Position numbers and translations under genes: made by a program
From: Apoderus coryli
Lineage: Eukaryota > Arthropoda > Insecta > Coleoptera > Attelabidae
DNA: 64,000 nt
Reading direction: 5' to 3'
Assembly (NCBI GenBank): GCA_911728435.2
Contig: OU452204.1
Coordinates: forward strand, 5,208,001-5,272,000
Shown: positions 13,094-25,136 of the stretch, piece after piece
Layout: each line of letters opens with the position of its first letter
Numbering within the stretch: position 1 is the stretch's first letter
Notes under the pieces: model-generated
What the model was told of the DNA's origin: nothing
The model's input: the letters and a program-made list of their open reading frames with translations, nothing else
Database searches by the model: none

Positions 13094-13957
13094 TGTCACA
13101 ATAATAATAAGAAAGTATAAGAATATGGATTTAATAGAAATGGTGCCTTCACCATGTTGCAATAAGAATTAGAAAGTAAGGATTGAGTTTTATTAAGTTA
13201 CTCGCTTGGATTGTTTAGCTACTCGAGGATCGCTCACTTACATCACGCTCACGAAAGAGGATCTTATTGATTCAACGAGTGACGGTCTGTATTTGAGCGG
13301 CGTCTCTCAGTTTACAGTTACTTGATTGAATTGAGAAAACTATTTTAAAATAAAAAGGAAAGTCCAGTTAATTTTACTAATTATTATTTATTTAATTATT
13401 TAAAGAATGTACAAAAATCAATTTGCAACACAGCTGATCTTTTTTTCAGGTTATATAAAAAATGTTTAAAATTAGAAATACTTGATACAGGTACTACTAC
13501 ACTACCCAACGGGGGAATTAGTGCTTTTTGTCGCTAGTAAGACTCGACGTTCACTTCGCTAAGGTTCGAGAGAAGACCTTAAAAAAAAAGAGAGTTTTGT
13601 GGTTAGAGAACCTGGCGGAGGATTCGGACACATATGTACTCCAACGCGGGGAGACTTCATGTTACGAGCCGCCAAGTCTCCAACCACTCTCTTCAAGCTT
13701 TATTACACCGAAGTGCCAATCAAAAACCCCTGTAACTTCCTGTTACAACAATATTAATAACTTTATAATTTCCACTCTTACGAATATAGACCAATCAAAT
13801 TGTCTATTCTTAGCGTCGGTCGTACTGTTTTCCTAGAAAAATATTAATCAGCAATTTTCTTGTCTATTCCTATATTATAGTCATGAACTTGTATAAACTT
13901 TGATGAACTTTTATAAATTATTAAATCAGTGTAAAATACTTAGTTCGACTGGATGCA
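13094..13957 (+). mobile_element. Solo LTR, copy 1
   Basis: The 864-base unit starts TGTCACAATAATAA, ends GGATGCA and is flanked by ATAT on both sides (13090-13093 and 13958-13961). A second copy in opposite orientation lies at 23970-24758, also flanked by ATAT. TG...CA ends and a 4-base target duplication fit a Ty3/gypsy-type LTR. The ATAT target resembles that of some insect gypsy elements. No internal retroelement body adjoins, so it is probably a recombination remnant. Confidence 0.6.
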
Positions 13958-15370
13958 ATATGTTTATTATAATATACCGGGAGTGACATATATATACACA
14001 TATATATTTTACAGAAATATATTAAATATTTAAATACCAAAAACTCCAACTAAATCTTTGGTATGATTAGGAGATACATATATATCACATAACACTTATT
14101 TCGGGCAAATTACACTATTTAACTTTCAGCAGATGTTTTGGTCTAAGACAGTTTCAGGGAGTTTTATAAACGTATATTAGCAAACATTTTTAAACTGTAT
14201 GTGATTTTAAACGTGATGCCCTGCGAAATATATGTATTTTTATGTGAATAGAAAAAAGATATTTTCTACAATGTAATTTTTAGAATGTTTAGTTTGTATT
14301 CTAAGTTTTAGTAACATACTGTAATGAAGAAAAAATAATAATACAATGACCTGAAGACGTTGTTATAAAGTTAGACAAGCGAAATGTAACTTTCGCTAAA
14401 AATTAATAATAAAAAAAAATTGTTTATAATAACCTGAAACTTAAAGAAAAAAAAATACACAATTTAATATTTTCTGTCAGCAACTATTTATGTACCTTAA
14501 TTTTTTAAAGCTTGTATCTGACAAACCAAATTCAGATTTACCTTAATATAAAATACATGCAAGTACCTACTAAAAAATTAAAAATATGAAATTATTTGAC
14601 TTACCCCCGTATAAATAGCGCATGCGTAGCTACCCTTTCTTACGGATCTCCAACAACAGCAGGAGTGTAGTATGGTCATAGTTTTTCGCAGTTTACGCAA
14701 CAGAAAAATAACAATAAAAATAAATTATGAAAAACTAGAATGTGGGTTCAATCCATGTTCTTAAATTATTTTTTCCTAATTCTTCGTGAAGCTTAAAGCG
14801 CTGTGTTACAACTAGGTCCACCTATAACAAAAATAATAATAATAATAAGTACTATATGTTTGTTCGTCAGGTTAGGTTATAATCTTAAAATGTACCCTGG
14901 TATTAAGTACAAATACGTCGTTAAAAAATGCACTCGGGTACAAGTACGATAATTGCAAATACTCTGAGTACAAAATATAAGTATAAAGTACGAATACATT
15001 TTATGAACTCTGTTTTTTGTATTGTGTATGAATTAAACATTTAATTAGGCGGCAAATGATATAACATATTCCTATATCACCTGTCTACAATGGTTTTTGG
15101 ATTATTCGATATTTTAAGTGAAATTAAAATTAGGTACCTACGTTAATATTTTTAATTATAGTGGGCCACGATTATTTCTGAATGTGTCACACTAATAATT
15201 TGCAAGGTTGTGTTTATGTGCCAAATAGTTTGATAGTGCGCTTACAATGGCGAATTCTTATACAAATTAACAATCTTAAATTTATTTTAATTTTATTCAT
15301 GGACACTCTAACAAAATAATATCAAAGATATGCAGCAAACTTAATAATTTTTATCCTTAATTCAGAGCGC
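13958..15370. other. Non-coding stretch, GTACTT-type simple motif
   Basis: No gene seen. Between about 14890 and 15000 the motif AAGTACAAATAC and variants recur, as in some hAT-derived insect repeats. Confidence 0.3.
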
Positions 15371-15763
15371 TATGTCATATATGCAATTCTAAACTGGGGG
15401 CACCATGCCAGTAACGTTTTTAAAATATAGAGGCGTGCAATTCGATCAATGATTGGCCTAAATTATCGCAAGGATGTTAAGGAACATTTTAAAATATTGA
15501 ACATTCTAACCCTGCCTAGTCTATACATATGGCTATCCCTGTTACACGTGAGAAGTCACATAGATGAGTATGCATTTGCCACCGATGTCCATGCTCATAA
15601 TACTAGGCATCGAAATAATATCCTTGTTGATTTCACACGTTTATCAAGAAGCAGAAATGCCTTCAATTACTATGGCCCTGTGTTGTTGTTCTATAACAAA
15701 ATGTCGAATGGAATAAGAACATTGTCAACATCAAGTTTTTCAAACAAGGTTAAGGAGTTTTGA
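15371..15763 (+). pseudogene. LINE reverse-transcriptase C-terminal fragment
   Basis: The frame starts with YAILNWGHHASNVFKI, has one stop, then continues RRAIRSMIGLNYRKD, ILTLPSLYI, a DVHAHNTRHRNN motif and FNYYGPVLLFYNKM before a stop. The order ILTLPSLYI, HNTR-N, tyrosine-glycine and LYN is typical of the region after the reverse-transcriptase domain in insect non-LTR retrotransposons. The 5' part including the FADD/YADD catalytic box is missing, as expected for a 5'-truncated insertion. No close partner copy lies in the window. Confidence 0.65.
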
Positions 15764-16084
15764 TTGGACAAAGCCTTTTATAGTAGTCAAGAATTTTTAA
15801 GATGTACCAATATATTTTAATGTGTAATGTTTTTTCTGTATGTCACAAATTTTGTCTTTACGTTTTCTACTCTATTTTATTGTAGTTTATTTACTAAGTA
15901 TATGTTTTATTTTATTTATTTGGACGCCTAATTTACTAGAGAAGGCATATGTAATAGGAGAAATTCTCACTATTGCGCTACAGAAAATTCATATTTTGTC
16001 AAAGAGAAAGATTCTCAATGCAAATTTAACGTCTTTTACTTCACGATGAATAACGAATTAAACTTTGAATTTTATGATGGAAAT

Positions 16085-16213
16085 TTGAATTCTGTGAAAT
16101 ACTTGCAAATATTACGAACAACAGTATCCGAGTTCTTTGACAAATTATCTACAGAGGTCCGCCGAAATTGTTGGTATTAATTAGATGGTGTGCCCGCTCA
16201 AGCAATGAAGTGA
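16085..16213 (+). pseudogene. Tc1/mariner-type transposase scrap
   Basis: The translation reads NSVKYLQILRTTV, FFDKL, VRRNCWY, one stop, then LDGVPAQAMK. The LDGVPA segment aligns with the QQDGAP motif around the second catalytic Asp in the DD41D-type transposases elsewhere in this window. Nothing upstream or downstream restores a longer frame with certainty, so this is a short dead fragment. Confidence 0.45.
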
Positions 16214-16429
16214 GTTCAGAGCTTGCACATATCTTTGAGGACTGGTGGAACGCCGAAGCGTTCACAGTACACCAATAGACAGTAAAGAACTTCAAATTCG
16301 AACAAGATAACGACTGCTGTCCTTGGGTGCCTCTGCAATTCAAGCAGCGGCAACTGATCATGTAATGAAGGAAACACTTTAATGTTTGAAAGTTAAAGAA
16401 GGACGTTTTAAACAATTTAAATATTAATC

Positions 16430-17621
16430 ATTCTAATTTAATAAATTTTTCACACATTTCATATAATGCCAAATGTACTGAATAAATTAAATGGTTTCAT
16501 TGATATATTGTATATTTTTTTAATAAAAACAATTCATCAGCTACTAACATGTTTTATTATGTCACAATTTACCAGGGCAAATTTCCATATACTAGTTTTT
16601 GGGCCAATTATTAATGTTTGACAGATTTGATTCATAGCTCACTATAATAATATTAACGTATTTTTTCACGTTTTCACCTAAAATATCCCATAATTCAAAA
16701 ACCGTTGAAGATAGGTTTAATTCATAGACAATCGAAAATATAGGGTCTGATTTAACAAAATCGAGTTTTGCATTTTTTTTTGTGTCGGAGATTTTTTTAA
16801 TGTTGACTTGGTTTTTTCAGAGCCTGTATAAAATTGGATCAGTGTTCGTCAAAATTTACACAATTATGTTTTAGAAAGCCGTTGTAGAAACTGCTCAGAA
16901 TATTTCATTTGAGATTTTAAAGTTGGATTCAGTATCACACGATCTTGCAACTGGCACTGGTAAAAATATGTTCACAAGCTAGATCACGGCATCAAATAAG
17001 AGTACCCAAAGTATCAGAAATATATTTCGTTCCGTTCTCTAGATACTTCTGATAGGCCATCGACTTTGGCGTACCCTGTATAATGATTATGCATTGTGTT
17101 TATGCCAAAGTGTTTCATTAGATTAATTACTTGTAAGTACCTACTGAATTTACATCCAAACAAAGGTAATTCTGAATATTTTCCATTTTAAACAAAAGTG
17201 CAGAATATTAAAAAACGTGCTTTATGTAGTTTCTGTACCTCATATTGAGATATGGAACACACAAAATAATTTATTTTTAACAGATCGGAAAATACACGTT
17301 TTGTGGATAATTTTTCTACCAGAAAGTAAGATTTTTTCAGGCTAAACTGGAAATGTGCATCAGAGTTCAGAAAAAAATTCCCAAATCTGTTAAACATATA
17401 AAGTTTTAAAACACCAGTGTTAGATCGATTCGGATTTGGAGGAAGAATATGAACTTCCATAAGAAATTTCGGAAGTAGGCACAAAAGCAACTAATAATTT
17501 TCTACCAGGCAAATCAAAAATGCGGTATGGAAAGCTTAAAGAGTATTTTGAGTTGGGTCGAACATTTTTTTTATAATAGTATTGGTCTAAATTATGCTTA
17601 AAAATTGAGAGTCATTCTATG
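16430..17621. other. Non-coding, transposon-end debris
   Basis: No gene. The string ACCCTGTATAA near 17072 looks like the right end of a TACAGGG-type element, but no matching left end was found. Confidence 0.3.
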
Positions 17622-17738
17622 GGAAACATTTTTATTTTATTTTAAACTAAACAAATATATTAGAATAATTAATGATTGTTATTTGTTATCATTTCTAATA
17701 TATTTCTTTAGTTTTAAATAAAATAAAACAATTTTTCC
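17622..17738. repeat. Hairpin MITE-like inverted repeat
   Basis: Arms 17622-17665 and 17693-17738 are reverse complements with few mismatches, sharing AAATATATTAGAA at the inner ends. The loop is 27 bases. No coding capacity. Confidence 0.65.
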
Positions 17739-19950
17739 ATACGCGACTTTAAGATAGAGGAATATTTTTTAATCTTATTATTGGTAATTCAAGACCTAGG
17801 ATGTAACACTTTATTATGAAAAATATAATTATTAAAGATATTTCGTAAAAGGGACTGGTTTTATTTACGTTCATTCCAAATATACCATGACATATGGACA
17901 TATATTCAGTACATAATCCTGTTCGGGGGTCTCTCCACCCTCAGCATAATCTTCCCGATTATTTTTATTTGGAAAACTAATTATTGATAATATACATATA
18001 GAATACAAAATTGATACCCAAACTTTTTCTGGAGAAGAGTGATCTCCAGTGTAACAAAAAATAAAGAGCGCTATTCTTTTACGATTTATATTATTGCCAA
18101 GAAGATTTCATTAAGCATTGACATAAGTGAATACTCTCCACTATTGGACTATGTGAATACGACAAGAGCCAATCTGATATTGTGGGTAAAGTTTAGACCT
18201 AGGACCAAATAAGCAATGCGAAATCTGATTCAAATGAATTCAGTAGTTTCGAAAATATTATAGAATTGCTATTATTAAAGACAGTTCAACCCGTTGAACT
18301 TTCTATTTGGTTCAAATGGAAAAATACATTTAACGCGCTGTTTTGAATCACCCTGTATATTATGAGACATGTTTTAATATTGAGTAATACTTACATTGTT
18401 TTTTCTTATTTACTTAAATAACCATTTAAATACTGTTATTTTAGTTACTTAAGTCATTACATTTTAATATAACTTAATCTCTTACACCGGACGTATTTTA
18501 GGTAAGTGTTAAAAATAATTTTTTAAAGAAAAACGTTTTTCCTAGATCGCACTTCAGCACAAGTAGATAGTGAAACTTTCGCAATAAATCTCTCATGCGG
18601 TAAACTTCACCGTCCGTCCGTCGATTATCCAAAGTTGCGCGTAAAGTATGGTGATAGTGAAGTATATACTGACACAATGCCAGAGAATTATGAAAGATCG
18701 CCGGCGAAAGCTCCTTCCTTGCCTGGCAGCGGGCGCATGGCATTAAGCACAGTCACACACCATATAGTTTTAGTATATAAAAATACTGTTCACTGAAAAA
18801 CAGGCTTTTTAATATCACAGGTATAGGTAGGTAAGTATTTAGTCATATATTTTTGGTGTATGAGATTAGTGTGAAGCTTTAATTTTCATGATTTTGATAT
18901 GAAGCATTATTTTAAAAATTTTAACCTAAACACTTTATTATATTATCTTTATTGGCACAAATTATTTCAGTAATTTAAAATTTTTATTTCATTTATGTTT
19001 ATTTATGTAGAATATGAATGTAAAAGAATTTAAAGGAATAACTCCTGAGCAGTGGCGGCTTGTCCTATGAAGCAAGTGAAGCTACGCTTCACCTAAATAA
19101 TCAGTAAAATTGATAATATTTAAGTATTTAATTTTATTTTATTGTGTAATTATTTTTCTCCATATAAAATTTAAACTATAAATTAATTTTAACATTCACT
19201 AACACATTAATTAAAACATTCACTCCTCGATTGATGGATTACTTCAGAAAAAAAAAATATTTAAATTAATGTATACTTAATTTTCAACCTGCTTTACCAT
19301 ACAACTGTAATTTTGAATTTCGTCTTCATCTGAAGCAGGCTTTATCGTATACACCTATTTAACATACTTAATTTACATACCTATAGGTATTTCTCGCTTT
19401 TTTTATTCGTGTAATAATAGTAAAAAATTATTTATTTCGGTCTCTCTTCCCTGTGTGCGACAGTTGACACCATTGCCAGTGCTTGTGTCCTATGATAATA
19501 GCCTATTTATTTATCATACACGTTCTTATGCAGATGAAGCGTGCCTCAAAGCATTTTCATCTATAATTCAGCAACAATGGGCAGCACTGCCATCTGGCAT
19601 ATATCCACTATACAACCACCTATCGCTCTTCGTCTAAACATAGTTGCCAGCGTTTAATTGTACTAAGCATAGTATATGAATCTTGCCATTAAAAAAACAC
19701 TATAAGAAGCACGCTTCATATAGATGCAGCAGAGATTTAATGTAAAATAAGGTTATATGACAACGCTTGGCGAGTGTTTTGTACATTGAGGTGGGGGGAG
19801 ACGCTCTAACGTGGCCAAAAGCGGGTGCAGGTACGCCATATTGGTATACGACCTCTATCATTTGTCGTGCTTTCAAGTTTATAGTGTTATTTACGAGTAT
19901 TTTACAAGTTTACTTAAGTTTTTCGTGTTTTTTTGGACGGTTATTTGACA
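17739..19950. other. Non-coding stretch with repeat debris
   Basis: No confident gene. A CACCCTGTA end-like motif lies near 18349. The block 18498-18760 is locally richer in G+C and open on the minus strand for 81 codons, but matches nothing I know. CAGTGGCGGCTTGTCC near 19051 resembles the start of a hAT-like or similar insect element, without a clear right end. Confidence 0.3.
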
Positions 19951-19960
19951 ATATACTAGA

Positions 19961-20847
19961 ATGGTGTCCTGTGCTGTGCGTAGTTGCAGTAGTAGAAGTG
20001 AAATCGACCAGAAAATATCAGGAATAACGTTTCATAGGTATGTACCAAATATTGTAAACATTGTACATGGACGTATTTAGGGTTTTTTTAGGCGAACTTA
20101 TTAAAACACATTATTATAGGAGTCTGGTAGCATTCTTCTTTCTGCACTGAACAATTGACACGTGCATTGTAGTTTATTTTTTTTTTACAAATTCTTTTAC
20201 TTGATTTCTACTCTCAAACTCTCTACTTTTTCATCACTTTCTAGCAAAAAAGACCCCTAAATGTGTGTTAAAAACATATTCTGGTTTTTAGATTTCCTAA
20301 AGATCCTGCTCGTAGACATATCTGGACAGAATATGTGTCTCGAATTAATTGGATACCAACGAGAAATGTACACAAATATTTATCCAGATCATTATTATCT
20401 TCCTGGACCATTTTCTGAATTTTCGAAATTCATTATTGTTTATACTGCTGGATTTGTTTTTTTTAATTTAAAGAAGCAAATTATTTGCAGAGAATGTCGA
20501 GATGCATTAATAAGTGTTATTCTTTTATTAAAATGAAGGCAAAAAAGGATTTACAAATTCCTTCAAAAGATGTTTTAGACGTTTGCTTCCAATCCGAAAA
20601 GATCATAAAAAATCGTGTAGTAACTAATAATGAAAAGTTGTCCGCAGGATTCATAATAAACCTTGTTTTAAAGGAATTTGTAAATAGTAATATTTTTCCT
20701 AATTTAGTTGTGCACGGTTTTGATCAATCAGTGTTTGATAACCATATACATTTACTGATCAAATCTATTGCGACTAAATATGTTAATTCCAGGATGTATT
20801 ATTTAAGTAAAAATAAAGTGAATAAGCATAGCGCAACATTTAAATAA
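19961..20847 (+). pseudogene. P-element-like THAP transposase, internally deleted
   Basis: Exon 1 (19961-20037) encodes MVSCAVRSCSSRSE...ITFH and ends at AG|GTATGT. A 254-base intron ends TTTTTAG. Exon 2 starts at 20292 in matching phase and gives FPKDPARRHIWTEY and NWIPTRNVHKY. Together these are a THAP-type C2CH zinc-finger start. A frameshift near 20370 moves to NIYPDHYY, where the CSxHF part should be. The sequence then jumps to YTAGFVFFNLKKQI-CRECRDAL, shifts frame again near 20515, and ends in a C-terminal block with FIKMK, SEKI, HIHLLIKSIATKYV. The C-terminal pattern is that of P-element and THAP9 transposases. The central RNase H-like domain is gone, so it cannot be active. An 18-base direct repeat, CGCCATATTGGTATACGA, flanks it at 19834 and 21051. 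Confidence 0.7.
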
Positions 20848-21068
20848 AATTGTTTTGTTTAAGGGGTATTAATATATAATTTATAAAGTACTAACGTCTT
20901 TTATTCCTGTATTCAGGTATCAAATATCAATAATTACCTATATTTAAGTATTTTGTACACTGCATAATATTTCAAAATAAAGTTTAACCCCAAGCTGCAA
21001 ATTAAAAGCAAAAACCTCAACAAAAATAGTTAATGCGGCTCTGGAGAATCCGCCATATTGGTATACGA

Positions 21069-22780
21069 TTACGCCCCATCCAATGCACCCGTTTGTGTAC
21101 AATGTAAAATAATGCGACTCCTTATATCTCAATGGTTTTGTACCTATATGTCGATTATTATTTTGATTATATCCATCCCTATCACACAGTTCTGTTTCAA
21201 GGAATTAAACTTTAAGCTTTACATTTATGTTTTAATGTTAATAAAATATTTAAACACAAATTTCAATAAGAAAATGTTTTATATTTTAATTTTATAAGAT
21301 TTTATTCAAATAATTTCCACTAATTGTTTGTATACGTTTATATAATCCATGCCATACTGTTTGACTTTAACTAAAATTACTGCATGACTGTTTATTTTGA
21401 GCCACTGATGATGGAAACTTAATGTTCCGAAACATGTCTGGCGCTGCATGCTGATTGCATAATAATATATAAATAGTTTGGTGGAGTAGACGTTGTTTCA
21501 TTTGTGTCTTACACATTCAACTCCTCTCGAAGATGGATTACTTCAGAAAAAAAAAAAAATATTTAAACCTTGAGCAGTAATAGTGGCAAAATTGTGTGGC
21601 AGATATATCCAATTATAGTATGCTTATATTCATCTTGTTCAATGCCTATGTATCCATAAACTAGAGGTCGAATAAATTCACCGTAGATTTTTGAAATATT
21701 TAGTTTTTAGAACCGATGGTGCTTATCCAGTAAGAGGTTTCAATCATGAATAATTGTTGCTATCACGTTTTGATGTTCAGAGCCTGGAGTACCGAAGAAT
21801 TCAAAACCCATTAACTAAGTATTTTATATAAATTGCTTAGAGAAAAAGTCGTCTGCTATTTTCTGCTATCTTGCTTGAATTTCTTAGTTCCTAGTTCCTA
21901 GATCGAATGTAACATTTCACCTATACAGAGCTAGCACCAATGTACTGTTAAGATCGCCTGTTCATGTCATGTGTTCTAATTTTAATAGAATTTCTGATGG
22001 GTGTGACATTTTCACAACTACAATAATTGATCACTTGTAAATGGTAGCTACAGAGACATTTGTGGTTTAGGTGTGTGTATGTGTGCATAATTAATTAGGA
22101 TTTAGTTTAAGTCTATTTATAAGTTTATTTAAGCATTTAATTTTTTAGTTTGTAATATTGTCCTTTAAATGGGAAACTGTTAGGCAATAAACGCTTTATT
22201 TATTTATTTATATTAACTCGTTAACAAGCAGCGGGCAAATCGCACCCATGGAAAAATATTTCAACGTAGATTGCAGGTTCTCCAATTGTGATATCATTTA
22301 TTCCCAGTAAATAATTTATAATTTATTCTTAGATAACTAATACCAAAATAGGCTTCGTAAAATTAGTGTAGGTTACTTTCAATCAGTGGTAAATTATCTA
22401 TCGTTATCAGAGGTATAATTAATTTTGAATTTAACTTCATTTCATACGTCCCCAATTGAAGTTTATATTATTCAAACTAGTAATTTAATAAATATATCCT
22501 CTGCAATTTAGTGTAGTGTAGTATGTGATTATGATACAATTATACAGCCGTTGATTGCTAAATTTATGTGAACTCGATTATATCTGGCTGGTCGCCTTTC
22601 CTACAAATTTCCATCTGGAAGTTTTTTTTGAACTAGTTGCTAACCAATGTTGATTGAAGGATTAATGTTGAATGCTGCTCAATTATTTAGGTTAATTACG
22701 ACTATTTGTCTTATGTGTATGGCTAATTTGAAGCTAAGAATTGTAACTGAAATTGGCGTAAAGTTACCGACGCGATCCCA
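21069..22780. other. Non-coding, one copy of the GAAACATGT repeat
   Basis: No gene. At 21405-21560 lies a copy of a dispersed repeat beginning CCACTGATGATGG, passing through CCGAAACATGTCTGG, then GGAGTAGACG, and ending ATGGATTACTTCAG before an A-run. The same tail also occurs alone at 19225-19260. Confidence 0.5.
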
Positions 22781-22854
22781 AGTAGGTGTCAAGTATATAT
22801 TTTGGTAGTGCATTGCAATAACAAAGCCTTGACAGGGTGCCCATGTATTGGAAG

Positions 22855-23600
22855 ATTTCTGTCATTTATCTGGCGTTTTCTGCTTGCAATAAGAAATAAC
22901 AATGCAGGGTGGCTGTGGACAGTTTTGTGTTGTTTTTACATCAAAGATCTCAACGTGGCACTGCACACAGAAAAGCGTACCGAAAAAGATGTGGCACGGT
23001 AGTTTAATTGGTAGAACACCTGGCCGGCAATCGGGAGATGTTGGGTTTGAGTCCCACTTGCGATACGGATTTTTTTTTCAGTTCATAAACAATATTATCA
23101 CTTTTCTTATTGTATCGTCTTTCATGGTTCGTAGTGTGAAATAACAATGCGCTTTATTTAAAAATAATTGATTTACACTTAATTCTAAACACCTAAACAA
23201 ACTAATAACATTAATTCACTAATATGACTGTATTTTTTGTACTATTTATTTCACTATTATTTATATATGTCACAACACTGTTAACTATCGACTGTTGACT
23301 GTCGACTGCCCCTGCTATGTGTTTCTCAGTCTTTATATACCTCATTTCGTGTTCCAAATCACGCGCGAATACTCTTCACGTTCCTAGTCACTTCCATTTT
23401 ATTCCATGCGTGGTCTAAAACACAACCAGCTCAAGTATAACTGGACGCCTAGCGGCGTTGCTAACAGGTGTAAATTTTCTTTTGTTCGTTACAATATTAT
23501 ACAGTGTCAACAACTTATGTGGAATATATATCTTTCATTTATCTGGTGTTTGCAGCATGCAGTGAGAAATAACAATGCATTGTGGCAGTGTGTAATTTTG
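22855..23600 (+). repeat. tRNA-derived SINE-like tandem units
   Basis: The best preserved tRNA-like module is 22991-23068: A-box-like TAGTTTAATTGG, then B-box-like GGGTTTGAGTCC within a T-arm that pairs TGGG with CCCA. Its acceptor ends do not pair, so it is not a functional tRNA gene. The block GAAATAACAATGC appears at about 22892, 23138 and 23565, and TCATTTATCTGG precedes it at 22862 and 23537. This looks like two or more units of about 215-250 bases, interrupted by a possible LTR and truncated at about 23597 by a DD41D-type element. Confidence 0.55.
23151..23465 (-). mobile_element. Possible solo LTR inside the SINE array
   Basis: On the minus strand this block starts TGTTAGCAACGCCGC, has TATATAAAGACTGAG in a promoter-like position, then GTCGACAGTCAACAGTC, and an AATAAA signal close to the left edge. 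That layout resembles an LTR with U3, R and U5. It directly follows a GAAATAACAATGC SINE block. No convincing target duplication was found, so the borders are uncertain. Confidence 0.35.
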
Positions 23601-23969
23601 GGTTGTCTAAAGCGTATTCAAAATTCGACGGTTTTGCGAGTTATCTCGGTTGTTACTAAAGATAGAAGGCAACGATTTTCGGGGCACTTTGCTACTTTTT
23701 TATCAGACTTAAGAGGCCACAATCAGAATTAAGATAACTCTTTTACTTTTTCAGATACAGGGCGTTTTTGAAAACTTTGCATTTTGGGACCCCCCTCGCA
23801 TCTCGGTTATCCGGTAACTTATCAAGTAGCTGTAAATAGGATTTGTTAGATTCTTATAAGTAGAATATTTCAATAGATGAAGTTTTTTCCTACATTCAAC
23901 TGTTTTTGTGTAATAACCCAAACTTACATTTTGTGTAATGGGACACCCTATATATTGTAATAAAAATAT

Positions 23970-24758
23970 TGCATCCGGTCGAACTAGGTACTTTACGCTG
24001 ATTAATAATTTTTAAAAGTTTATTAAAGTTTATAAAAGTTCATGACTCTAATATAGGAATAGACAAGAAATTGCTGACTCAACAAAAACGGTACGACCGA
24101 AGCTAAGAACAGACAATTTCATTGAAAGAGTAAAGCAAATCAAAGGTTATAAATTTTTACGCAACAGGAAAAAACGGGGTCTTCTCTCCAACTTTCAGGA
24201 AGTGAACTTCGAGTCGTAGAAGCGCTAAAAACCACGATCTTCCTAGTTGAAGCGTGTCTTTAGCCCTTTCAGTTTATTTATAATTTTTGAACGCTGTTTT
24301 AAACCGGAAAAAGATCAGCTGCGTCGAGGGTGATGTAAGTAATTTTTATATATTGTAAATGCTGAATTTATTTGTCCTTTTTTTCATTTAATTAATTTTC
24401 TTATATTGTAAATAGTTGATTTAATAAATAAGAGTTAGTAAAATATATTTGACGTTCTTTTTTTACTTTAAAATAGTTTTCTAAATCTAAACAAAACTGA
24501 GAGACGCAGTTCAAATACATTCCGTCACTCGTTTACAAGGGAGAATCATTAAGATCCTCTTTTGTGAGCGTGATGTGGGCGATTCCCGAGTAGCTCTACA
24601 ACCAAGCGAACAACTTATTAAAATCAAAAGAACATAATCAATAAAATTCCAACCCTTCTCTACACTCTATATAAAGTTTTAACTCAGTAGAGCCCGCTTA
24701 CCTGAATCTTCAAATACTATAAAGGCTCAATTAATACTTTCTAATTATTATTGTGACA
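23970..24758 (-). mobile_element. Solo LTR, copy 2 (minus strand)
   Basis: This is the reverse complement of the repeat at 13094-13957, with several differences and about 75 bases shorter. It starts TGCATCCGGTCGAAC, ends TTGTGACA, and is flanked by ATAT at 23966-23969 and 24759-24762. It lies inside the old DD41D-type element. Confidence 0.6.
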
Positions 24759-25021
24759 ATATTTTTGGTTAAAATAATTTGGTTTGTCATAAGCATTCCA
24801 AAAATATATAACACTGTGTATAATTTTCAAATATTTAGGATATTTTTTTTAGTAGGCCATGACAGCTATAATAATTATGACAAGGCTATAATACATAAAT
24901 AAATAAATAACCCTAAACCCTAACTTTAAAATGAACAAACTTAACTATATACCAAACAAAATAACTAAATAGCAACAACAACGAAATGTTAGACATAGAA
25001 ACAATAAAGGTATTAAATATA

Positions 25022-25120
25022 TTAAAAATACTGTTCAAATTGTTCCCCATTATGCGTAAGACATGTTTCGCACACTTTTCTTATTCTTCCTAGAGCATTT
25101 CAAATTATTATGGGTCTTGC
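25022..25120 (-). pseudogene. DD41D transposase C-terminal tail, displaced
   Basis: The minus strand reads NALGRIRKVCETCLTHNGEQ, then FEQYF and a stop. The ending N-G-xFE is the usual C-terminus of this transposase group; compare SNGSHFQHLLM in the intact copy at 35664. It belongs to the pseudogene whose main body starts 1.8 kb to the right; a LINE insertion separates them. Confidence 0.6.
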
Positions 25121-25136
25121 TCGCAACTCGAAAGAA

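Noticed and set aside
13528..13836. 102-codon open frame on the plus strand
   Set aside because: It lies wholly inside the solo LTR at 13094-13957, and the frame is not kept in the second copy.
18498..18743. 81-residue Cys-containing protein on the minus strand
   Set aside because: Open and slightly GC-richer, but no family pattern. Kept only as a low-interest observation.
22991..23068. A functional tRNA gene
   Set aside because: A-box and B-box-like strings and a T-arm are present, but the acceptor ends do not pair and the anticodon arm is irregular. Repeated relatives at 4462 and 4676 point to a SINE-like repeat.
13957..23970. A single full-length LTR retrotransposon between the two LTR copies
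   Set aside because: The two LTRs are in opposite orientation and the interior has no gag or pol, so they are independent solo LTRs.
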